This document shows positions 1 through 5,840 of a DNA stretch of 6,728 nucleotides, in pieces (the stretch's first letter is position 1; each line of letters starts with the position of its first letter). The DNA is from an uncultured Oxalobacter sp. (GTDB taxonomy: Bacteria > Pseudomonadota > Gammaproteobacteria > Burkholderiales > Burkholderiaceae_D). The notes beneath the pieces are model-generated. The model was not told the origin of the DNA and made no database searches. It saw only the letters and a program-made list of their open reading frames with translations. The stretch covers positions 1 through 6,728 of the forward strand of contig CALGGD010000086.1 in the NCBI GenBank assembly GCA_937916185.1, given 5' to 3'. Made by a program: the position numbers and the translations under genes.

Positions 1-1
1 G

Positions 2-961
2 ATCATCGGCGACCGCCAGACCGGCAAGACCGCTGTGGCTGTTGATGCGATCATCAACCAGAAGGGCCAGGACATGATCTGCATCTATGTCGCCATCGGT
101 CAGAAGGCCTCCTCCATCAAGAACACGGTCCGCGCTTTGGAAGACAACGGTGCAATGGCTTACACCATCGTGGTCGCCGCCACCGCTTCCGAATCTGCTG
201 CGATGCAGTACATCGCACCTTACGCCGGCTGTGCGATGGGTGAATATTTCCGTGACCGTGGTCAGGATGCCCTGATTGTTTTCTACCTGCACGCCCGTCT
301 GCTTGAACGTGCCGCCCGTGTGAACGCCCATTATGTCGAGCAGTTCACCAAGGGGGAAGTCAAGGGCAGGACCGGTTCATTGACTGCGTTGCCGATCATT
401 GAAACCCAGGCAGGTGACGTTTCCGCTTTCGTGCCGACCAACGTCATTTCCATTACCGACGGTCAGATTTTCCTGGAAACCGGTCTGTTCAACTCCGGTA
501 TCCGTCCAGCCATCAACGCCGGTATCTCGGTTTCCCGTGTCGGTGGTGCTGCACAGACCAAAGCCATCAAGAGCCTGTCCGGTGGTATCCGTACCGACTT
601 GGCGCAGTACCGTGAACTGGCGGCTTTCGCCCAGTTTGCTTCTGACCTGGATGAAGCGACCAGACGCCAGCTGGACCGTGGTGCCCGGGTTACTGAGCTG
701 CTGAAACAGAACCAGTATTCCCCACTGCCGATTTCCCTGATGTCCGTCTCACTGTTTGCCGTCAACAGTGGTTTCCTGGATGATATCGCTGTAGCTGATG
801 TCCTGCCATTTGAAGCAGAACTGCATGCCTACATGAAGGACAACCATGCTGACCTGATGGGCCGGATTGACGAAAACAAGAAACTGGACAAGGACGATGA
901 ATCGACACTGGCTCAGGCCATCACCGAATTCAAGCAGGACCGTGCCCAGAAAGCTGCGTGA
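2..961 (+). CDS. atpA: F1Fo ATP synthase subunit alpha, 5' partial, with a 31-codon internal gap
   Basis: Alpha subunit of the membrane ATP synthase; three copies alternate with beta in the F1 head and bind nucleotide at the non-catalytic sites. The frame is open from base 2 and starts at the P-loop (GDRQTGKT, fragment residues 3-10), so about 166 N-terminal residues lie upstream of the window. Conserved blocks follow: [22 protein letters not shown], the arginine-finger segment SVSRVGG (Arg at fragment residue 179, bases 536-538), and the C-terminal helical domain ending at TGA 959-961. At bases 278-283 the protein runs ALIV directly into [10 protein letters not shown]. In E. coli and other alpha subunits 31 residues lie between, from YDDLSK (Walker B) to FPGDV. 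From memory of the E. coli numbering, P-loop Lys to arginine finger is 201 residues; here it is 170. The frame is kept. Identity is certain; whether this copy works, or the gap is an assembly error, is open. The GTG at base 35 is not the start. Confidence 0.96.
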   Translation: MIGDRQTGKTAVAVDAIINQKGQDMICIYVAIGQKASSIKNTVRALEDNGAMAYTIVVAATASESAAMQYIAPYAGCAMGEYFRDRGQDALIVFYLHARLLERAARVNAHYVEQFTKGEVKGRTGSLTALPIIETQAGDVSAFVPTNVISITDGQIFLETGLFNSGIRPAINAGISVSRVGGAAQTKAIKSLSGGIRTDLAQYRELAAFAQFASDLDEATRRQLDRGARVTELLKQNQYSPLPISLMSVSLFAVNSGFLDDIAVADVLPFEAELHAYMKDNHADLMGRIDENKKLDKDDESTLAQAITEFKQDRAQKAA

Positions 962-983
962 TCAGCAGTTTGATTGACGCGAC

Positions 984-989
984 AAGGAG
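984..989 (+). promoter_or_regulatory. ribosome binding site of atpG
   Basis: AAGGAG lies 9 bases before the atpG ATG at 999, in the 37-base gap after atpA. It fixes the atpG start and fits co-transcription with atpA. Confidence 0.8.
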
Positions 990-998
990 TTAAGCCTC

Positions 999-1868
999 AT
1001 GGCATCAGGTAAGGAAATACGCAGTCAGATAAGCAGCGTTGAGAATACGCGGAAAATCACCAAGGCGATGGAAATGGTGGCAGCATCCAAGATGCGCAAG
1101 GCGCAGGACAGGATGCGCGCCAGCCGTCCTTACAGTGAGACGGTCCGTCTCATTGCTTCGCACCTGATGGAAGCCAACCCTGAGTACACCCATCCTTTCA
1201 TGGTTGAACGTGGTGACGCCAAGCGCATTGCACTGGTTGTCGTCACAACCGACAAGGGGCTGTGTGGCGGGCTCAATACGAATATCCTGAGAGCCGTCAC
1301 CAACAAGATGAAAGAGGAAGAAACCAAAGGCAACAGCATCATCAACCTTGCCATTGGTACCAAGGGTCTGGGGTTCCTGAACCGTATCGGTGCAACCATC
1401 GTCTCCTCTGTTGTCCAGCTGGGTGATGCTCCCCGCCTGGAACAGCTGATCGGCCCATTCAAGGTCATCTTGGATGAATACACCGAAGGCAAGCTCGATG
1501 CGATTTATCTGTGTTATAACAAGTTCATCAATACGATGAGACAGGAGCCGGTCATCGACCAGCTGCTGCCATTGCCACAGGATACCCTGAAATCCGAAGG
1601 GAAAGGCGGTAACTGGGAGTATATCTACGAACCAGACGCGCCGACTGTCATCGATGCGCTGCTGCAGCGTTATATCGAAGCACTGCTGTACCAGTGCGTT
1701 GCAGAAAACATCGGTTCCGAGCAGTCTGCCCGTATGGTGGCGATGAAAGCGGCGAGTGACAATGCAGGCAATGTGATTGCAGACCTGAGACTGGTCTATA
1801 ACAAGACCCGTCAGGCGGCGATTACGACAGAGCTGTCGGAAATCGTTGCCGGTGCAGCAGCTGTCTGA
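999..1868 (+). CDS. atpG: F1Fo ATP synthase subunit gamma
   Basis: Central stalk subunit whose rotation inside the alpha3-beta3 head couples proton flow to ATP synthesis. The 289 residues match the usual length (E. coli 287). The N-terminal helix carries the family pattern with [19 protein letters not shown] (residues 18-36), the central Rossmann-like part has [11 protein letters not shown] (83-93), and the C-terminal signature [12 protein letters not shown] is at 275-286. Both coiled-coil ends are therefore present. It starts at ATG 999 behind AAGGAG and ends at TGA 1866-1868. It sits between atpA and atpD, as in most bacterial atp operons. No frameshift or missing block was seen, which contrasts with the neighbouring atpA. 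Confidence 0.98.
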   Translation: MASGKEIRSQISSVENTRKITKAMEMVAASKMRKAQDRMRASRPYSETVRLIASHLMEANPEYTHPFMVERGDAKRIALVVVTTDKGLCGGLNTNILRAVTNKMKEEETKGNSIINLAIGTKGLGFLNRIGATIVSSVVQLGDAPRLEQLIGPFKVILDEYTEGKLDAIYLCYNKFINTMRQEPVIDQLLPLPQDTLKSEGKGGNWEYIYEPDAPTVIDALLQRYIEALLYQCVAENIGSEQSARMVAMKAASDNAGNVIADLRLVYNKTRQAAITTELSEIVAGAAAV

Positions 1869-1883
1869 TCTGGATTTTATTAG

Positions 1884-3302
<1,419 letters not shown>

Positions 3303-3314
3303 TTGACGGGATAT

Positions 3315-3341
3315 GGACTGTGCGGCAGGGCTGCACAGTCC
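3315..3341 (+). promoter_or_regulatory. hairpin in the atpD-atpC gap
   Basis: GGACTGTGC (3315-3323) and GCACAGTCC (3333-3341) form a perfect 9-bp stem with a 9-base loop. It starts 12 bases after the atpD stop and ends 33 bases before the atpC ATG. No T-run follows, so it is not a classic terminator. An mRNA stability or processing element that sets the beta:epsilon ratio is a reasonable inference. Confidence 0.55.
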
Positions 3342-3374
3342 GTAACTGCCAATGAAAGCAAAAAGGTTTTAGAC

Positions 3375-3803
3375 ATGGCGAATACCATACATATTGACGT
3401 CGTTTCTGCGGAAGAGCTGATTTTCTCCGGAGAGGCCGAGTTTGTTGCATTGCCGGGTGAAATGGGCGAGCTGGGGATCCTTCCACGCCACGCTCCCCTG
3501 ATCACCCGTATCAACCCCGGTGCTGTCAGGATCAAGGTCAGCGGCAAGCAGGAAGAGGAATTTGTCTTTGTGGCAGGCGGTATCCTTGAAGTGCAGCCGC
3601 ATGCCGTCACGGTATTGGCTGATACAGCAATCCGTGCGAAAGACCTTGATGAGGCCAAGGCAAGTGAAGCCCGGAAACAGGCTGAAGATGCAATGCTCAA
3701 CAAGAAATCCCAGGTTGACTATGCGAAGGCACAGGCTGAGATTGCCCAGGCAATCGCCCAGCTGACGCTGATCAAGAAACTGAAGAAGCACCGTCAACAC
3801 TGA
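3375..3803 (+). CDS. atpC: F1Fo ATP synthase subunit epsilon
   Basis: Small stalk subunit that binds gamma and the c-ring and, in bacteria, can inhibit ATP hydrolysis through its C-terminal helices. The 142 residues match the usual 135-142. The N-terminal beta-sandwich (about 1-85) contains the family block [19 protein letters not shown] (26-44). The C-terminal helical hairpin (about 88-142) is rich in Ala, Lys and Glu and ends [10 protein letters not shown] chose ATG 3375 because AAAGG lies 8 bases upstream and the protein then begins [14 protein letters not shown], as family members do. The frame stays open back to base 3303, but those codons form the inter-gene hairpin. It is the last gene of the operon, with a terminator 21 bases after the stop. 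Confidence 0.96.
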   Translation: MANTIHIDVVSAEELIFSGEAEFVALPGEMGELGILPRHAPLITRINPGAVRIKVSGKQEEEFVFVAGGILEVQPHAVTVLADTAIRAKDLDEAKASEARKQAEDAMLNKKSQVDYAKAQAEIAQAIAQLTLIKKLKKHRQH

Positions 3804-3824
3804 TTTCCAGTCAGGTCCCCTTCC

Positions 3825-3851
3825 AAAAAGGCAGCTGCGGCTGCCTTTTTT
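3825..3851 (+). terminator. intrinsic terminator of the atp operon
   Basis: GGCAGC (3830-3835), a TGCG loop and GCTGCC (3840-3845) form the stem. It is extended by AAAAA before (3825-3829) and followed by TTTTTT (3846-3851). It lies 21 bases after the atpC stop and is a textbook rho-independent terminator. The flanking A and T runs could also let it work in the opposite direction. Confidence 0.93.
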
Positions 3852-3905
3852 CATGCCTTGTTTACGCCTGCCCCCTGTTTCCAGGCTGTTCCACGCCTGT
3901 CCCCG

Positions 3906-4022
3906 ATGCTTTACAATCTGCGGGGAAAGTCCGTCTGGAACCTGTTGGACTGGACAGACGGCAGACGCTTTGTCGAATTCTTCCAGCAGGCGGCAGCCAG
4001 ACGGGGCAAGACTTTCCCTTGA
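3906..4022 (+). CDS. possible 38-residue small protein, unrecognised
   Basis: ATG 3906 opens a 38-codon frame ending at TGA 4020-4022. The peptide begins MLYNLRGKSVWNLLDW and ends ARRGKTFP. It contains Trp, Tyr and Phe and uses codons like the neighbouring genes (CTG, GAC, GGC, CAG), which hints at real or formerly real coding. Against it, there is no ribosome binding site before the ATG, the frame stays open upstream into the atp terminator, and most of the ORF lies inside a long imperfect hairpin. It could be a remnant of a larger gene or chance. I do not recognise a family. Confidence 0.25.
   Translation: MLYNLRGKSVWNLLDWTDGRRFVEFFQQAAARRGKTFP
3923..4018. repeat. long imperfect inverted repeat (structured segment)
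   Basis: Three nested arms pair in order: GGGAAAGTC (3923-3931) with GACTTTCCC (4010-4018), CGTCTGG (3932-3938) with CCAGACG (3997-4003), and CCTGTTGGA (3941-3949) with TCCAGCAGG (3982-3990, one G-T wobble). That makes about 25 base pairs around a 32-base apical region, interrupted by 2-base and 6-base internal loops. It could be a non-coding RNA, a small non-autonomous mobile repeat or a long hairpin downstream of the atp operon. No target-site duplication or known RNA family was recognised. Confidence 0.5.
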
Positions 4023-4038
4023 CCGGCTTCCTGCCTGG

Positions 4039-4070
4039 GCCGGCAACCCTGAACCAGTCAGGTTGCCGGC
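4039..4070 (-). terminator. hairpin over the brnA stop codon, possible terminator
   Basis: GCCGGCAACC (4039-4048) pairs with GGTTGCCGGC (4061-4070). The stem extends by three more pairs (TGA/TCA) past a one-base bulge, giving about 13 bp with a 5-base loop. The brnA stop codon (TGA, 4060-4058) is inside it. No T-run follows on either strand, so strong intrinsic termination is uncertain; mRNA 3'-end protection is the other option. Confidence 0.4.
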
Positions 4071-4342
4071 TGTGCTTCTGCAATCAGCTTCTGCAGATCC
4101 TGGTCTATCCGGGTCTGCCAGCCTTTGCCCATTGCACGGTAATACGAGACCACTTCCGGCGACAGGCGGATGGTGATCCTTTCCTTTGTGACCGCCGCCT
4201 TGGGGCGGCCGACCGGCCGGTACTTCTCCGGTGCCAGATAAATGGGATGCGCATCCGGATCGGATAGGGCTGCCGCTGTGATGGCAGCATCTTCTTCGGG
4301 TGTATTCCGGATGAATAGCATCTTATCCCTGTTTATCTTCAT
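4058..4342 (-). CDS. brnA: BrnA-type antitoxin
   Basis: Antitoxin of a type II BrnT/BrnA module; in the family it neutralises the BrnT ribonuclease and represses its own promoter through a ribbon-helix-helix DNA-binding domain. The 94 residues end with the family's hallmark region: GRPKA (45-49), KERITIRLSPEVV (53-65, the beta strand and first helix), then MGKGWQTRIDQDLQKLI (71-87). The N-terminal part is acidic, as expected for the toxin-wrapping arm. Two starts are possible. ATG 4342 has GGGAG 10 bases upstream and overlaps the end of brnT by 20 bases. ATG 4321 (87 residues) lies one base after the brnT stop with AGGGA 4-5 bases upstream. The gene is intact although its toxin partner is frameshifted, so it may persist as an orphan repressor. 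The family call is from motif memory. Confidence 0.85.
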   Translation of the reverse strand: MKINRDKMLFIRNTPEEDAAITAAALSDPDAHPIYLAPEKYRPVGRPKAAVTKERITIRLSPEVVSYYRAMGKGWQTRIDQDLQKLIAEAQPAT

Positions 4343-4594
4343 AGAATTTCATCTCCCGGTTGTTCGTTTTCCTGAAAGTGATGATACGCCTGCCCTCTGG
4401 TCTTTCCGTATAGCCCACAAAGTAAAGGCGGTCATGTAATGGCACATAAGCAGACAGCCTTACTCGCCGTAATCATAACGGTCATCGACAAATGTATAGG
4501 CACGGTCCCATTCCAGATAGACGGCATCTTCAAAAGAGAGACCATGCTTCTCAATGTTTGCCGTGTTTTTCAGAGGATCATAAACAATCTTCAT
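4323..4594 (-). pseudogene. brnT: BrnT-type toxin, single-base frameshift
   Basis: BrnT is a RelE-like ribonuclease toxin of about 90 residues. The first 44 codons from ATG 4594 are a clear BrnT N-terminus: MKIVYDPLKN, NIEKHGLSFEDA (13-24), LEWDRA (27-32) and DDRYDYGE (37-44). A TAA (4462-4460) then ends the frame. Another frame continues at once with RLSAYVPLHDRLYFVGY, GRRIITFRKTNNRE and FYEDKQG before TAA 4325-4323, which is a typical BrnT C-terminus. Restoring one G, so that GGCGAGTAAGG becomes GGCGAGGTAAGG, gives a 90-residue protein reading ...YDYGEVRLSAY, the usual family wording. Total length (272 bases, one less than 91 codons) confirms a single-base loss. It may be true inactivation or a sequencing error; programmed frameshifting seems less likely because no slippery site is seen. 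It is cotranscribed with brnA. Confidence 0.85.
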
Positions 4595-4599
4595 GCCAC

Positions 4600-4617
4600 T
4601 TATTGTACATACAATAA
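4600..4617. promoter_or_regulatory. palindrome over the brnT -10 box, likely BrnA operator
   Basis: TTATTGT (4600-4606), a 4-base spacer and ACAATAA (4611-4617) form a perfect 7+7 inverted repeat that covers the -10 box of the brnTA promoter. Antitoxins of the ribbon-helix-helix type usually bind such sites and repress their own operon, so BrnA is the natural candidate. Binding is inferred from position and symmetry only. Confidence 0.6.
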
Positions 4618-4630
4618 TCAATCCCGTCAA
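4602..4630 (-). promoter_or_regulatory. sigma70-type promoter of brnTA
   Basis: On the - strand TTGACG (4630-4625) and TACAAT (4607-4602) are each one base from consensus and are separated by the ideal 17 bases. Only 7 bases separate the -10 box from the brnT ATG (4594), so transcription would begin at or within about two bases of the ATG. There is no ribosome binding site. The transcript is predicted to be leaderless. Confidence 0.7.
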
Positions 4631-4682
4631 TCCCTGCCAACCTAACACCAAATCAGTTGCCGTCTTGGTCTTGATTTATTGT

Positions 4683-4712
4683 TTGCCAATTTGTAATCAA
4701 AATGTTTACAAT
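4683..4712 (+). promoter_or_regulatory. promoter of the higB remnant
   Basis: TTGCCA (4683-4688) and TACAAT (4707-4712) are separated by 18 bases. The ATG of the higB-like gene is 11 bases downstream, leaving a leader of about 5 bases and no Shine-Dalgarno sequence. An inverted repeat, TTGTAA (4691-4696) and TTACAA (4706-4711), overlaps the -10 box and could have been the HigA operator. Confidence 0.5.
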
Positions 4713-4723
4713 CCTTGGATATT

Positions 4724-4920
4724 ATGATTAAACGTTTCATTGATATAGACATCCAAGCCTTCTTCGAGGAAAGGAAAATTCCTCGACGCTGGTCGAAAGA
4801 AATCCAGAAACGGGCAATGTTGCGGTTGCAACAACTTGATTTCATCAAATGCGTTGAAGATTTGCGGAATCCTCCTTCAAAGAAATGGAAAAACTGTCCA
4901 GGGACCGGAACGGGCAATGA
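4724..4920 (+). pseudogene. higB: HigB-like toxin remnant, frameshifted and truncated
   Basis: HigB toxins are RelE/ParE-fold ribosome-dependent mRNases of about 92 residues. From ATG 4724 the frame reads MIKRFIDIDIQAFFEE, then RAMLRLQQLDFIKCVEDLRNPPS, matching the HigB pattern (MIKSF-KDK, LRKL-QL-A-LEDLR-PP). After PPS (codon ending 4879) the family would continue with N-R-L-E-x-L-x-G-D-R-x-G-Q. Here that wording appears in another frame as EMEKLSRDRNGQ (4882-4917), so one base has been lost near the A-rich stretch 4880-4885. That frame then hits TGA at 4918-4920, before the conserved WSIRIN-QYRICF half that carries most of the active site. In the unshifted frame the ORF ends at 4939 with an unrelated tail. 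An upstream in-frame TTG at 4715 exists, but ATG 4724 fits the family. No higA is recognisable downstream. Confidence 0.72.
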
Positions 4921-5012
4921 GCCTGCAATCAGATTATGATGTGAAAATGGCCCGTGAAAACCTGAAGGACAGGTTGGGAACCATCCAGCCCATCCAGCTT
5001 GCCATTGCCTGA
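4917..5012 (+). CDS. 31-codon ORF after the higB remnant, unrecognised
   Basis: ATG 4917 overlaps the shifted-frame stop of the higB remnant (ATGA) and gives MSLQSDYDVKM followed by ARENLKDRLGTIQPIQLAIA before TGA 5010-5012. It lies exactly where the end of higB and the start of higA would be expected. YDVKMA weakly recalls the HigB C-terminal YDVEI-DYH, and ENLKDRLGTIQP weakly recalls the start of HigA proteins, but the HigA hallmark HPGEIL is absent. It is best read as decayed higBA sequence; a true small protein is possible but has no ribosome binding site. Confidence 0.25.
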   Translation: MSLQSDYDVKMARENLKDRLGTIQPIQLAIA

Positions 5013-5032
5013 CCTCTCTCATCAGGCAAGCT
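4996..5032. other. hairpin between converging genes
   Basis: TTGCCTGA (5005-5012) and TCAGGCAA (5022-5029) form a perfect 8-bp stem with a 9-base loop. Overlapping it, AGCTTGCC (4996-5003) also pairs with GGCAAGCT (5025-5032), as if an 11-bp stem had gained a 6-base duplication (GCCATT) in one arm. It lies 5 bases past the stop of the secreted-protein gene on the - strand and could end that transcript, but no T-run follows on either strand. Confidence 0.4.
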
Positions 5033-5036
5033 ATCC

Positions 5037-5840
5037 TTACGGTTTCTTATGCAAAGACCAGCTGTTGTCGATGACCCTGTCGGCATTTCCCTGATTGACG
5101 GTATAGACCGCCTGATGGATGTGCGTCTTTGACTGGCTGCCAACCACGACTTCCATCCTGCCATCGCCATTCAGGTCTGCGGTGAAAAGGTCTGTCACCC
5201 TGCCATCTGACGGTTCAGACAGCATGGTGGTCGCGACATGACCCTGCTGTATCTGACGGAGCATCGCGAATGGCACGGTTCCACCTGCCGCATGCCCCAC
5301 CATGATGATTTCATCAGCACCATTCCCATCCAAGTCCACTTTCTGGAGCCCGGTCAATTCCACCCGGTTGTGTGGAAGCCCCCTGCCCGCCAGGAAATCC
5401 GCCGCCAGTGCCTTGTACTGCGCATTGCCAACTGGAAGCTTTTCGGCTTTCCTTGGCATCACATCCCATTCAATCCCTGTTGTCAGCACCAGTGTATGCG
5501 AAGGATATGAGACAGAGCGGTAATCCGGCAGTTGGATGCCAAACACGGGGGCATCAGGCCCATCGTCTGGATGAGCCATCCCCTCTTCGTCAGGATGATC
5601 CCAGTCGATGGCACAGGCAACGCCCTCAACTCTCCTGCCATCTGGATAGATGGCAAGGGCATCCTCGCCCCCCCAGAGCCAGGTTGGCCCCTGCAGGGAA
5701 GCGGTGGGAAGCCATTTCCCGTCATAGTACCCACCCATCAGGATATTGTTCAGGGCGATATGATGGTTGTCGGCAGAAGCAGGGACGGTTGCCAATCCCA
5801 GCAATGCGGCTGCAACCCAACCTGGCTTGATGATTCTCAT
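5037..5840 (-). CDS. secreted protein with Ca-binding-like repeats, function unknown
   Basis: The 267-residue protein begins with a signal peptide: a basic start (MRIIK), a hydrophobic core, and ASA before DNHH with cleavage likely after residue 23. It should therefore be exported to the periplasm or outside. Two segments, VDLDGNGADEIIM (168-180) and ADLNGDGRMEVVVG (221-234), have the D-x-D/N-G-x-G-xx-E pattern of FG-GAP/VCBS-like repeats, which in known families bind calcium and build beta-propeller blades. The middle is rich in Asp, Pro and Gly (DWDHPDEEGMAHPDDGPD, 79-96). No catalytic motif is evident. ATG 5840 is preceded by AGGGA at 10 bases and overlaps the Bro-N stop by 4 bases (ATGA), so translation is probably coupled. 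The partner gene gives no obvious clue to its role. Family is uncertain; export and the repeat motif are well supported. Confidence 0.85.
   Translation of the reverse strand: MRIIKPGWVAAALLGLATVPASADNHHIALNNILMGGYYDGKWLPTASLQGPTWLWGGEDALAIYPDGRRVEGVACAIDWDHPDEEGMAHPDDGPDAPVFGIQLPDYRSVSYPSHTLVLTTGIEWDVMPRKAEKLPVGNAQYKALAADFLAGRGLPHNRVELTGLQKVDLDGNGADEIIMVGHAAGGTVPFAMLRQIQQGHVATTMLSEPSDGRVTDLFTADLNGDGRMEVVVGSQSKTHIHQAVYTVNQGNADRVIDNSWSLHKKP

Noticed and set aside
3303..3374. Longer atpC start at 3303
   Set aside because: The extra 24 residues are unlike any epsilon subunit and encode the inter-gene hairpin; ATG 3375 has its own ribosome site.
3889..3917. Possible promoter with TACAAT at 3912-3917
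   Set aside because: No acceptable -35 box lies 15-19 bases upstream (TTCCAC is poor), so a promoter for the structured segment is not supported.
3922..3933. GGGGAAAGTCCG resembles the GAGGAAAGTCC core of RNase P RNA
   Set aside because: Only about ten bases match; none of the other conserved RNase P segments are present nearby.
3369..4046. 225-codon open frame on the - strand across atpC
   Set aside because: It is antisense to atpC and crosses the atp terminator; the composition looks non-coding.
3853..4176. 107-codon + strand frame MPCLRLPPVSRLF...
   Set aside because: It runs antisense into brnA, is rich in Pro, Arg, Ser and Cys as shadow frames are, and has no motif. The 38-codon frame within the same stretch looks more gene-like.
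4439..4645. 68-codon + strand frame opposite brnT
   Set aside because: It is antisense to the brnT coding sequence and its promoter, with no recognisable motif.
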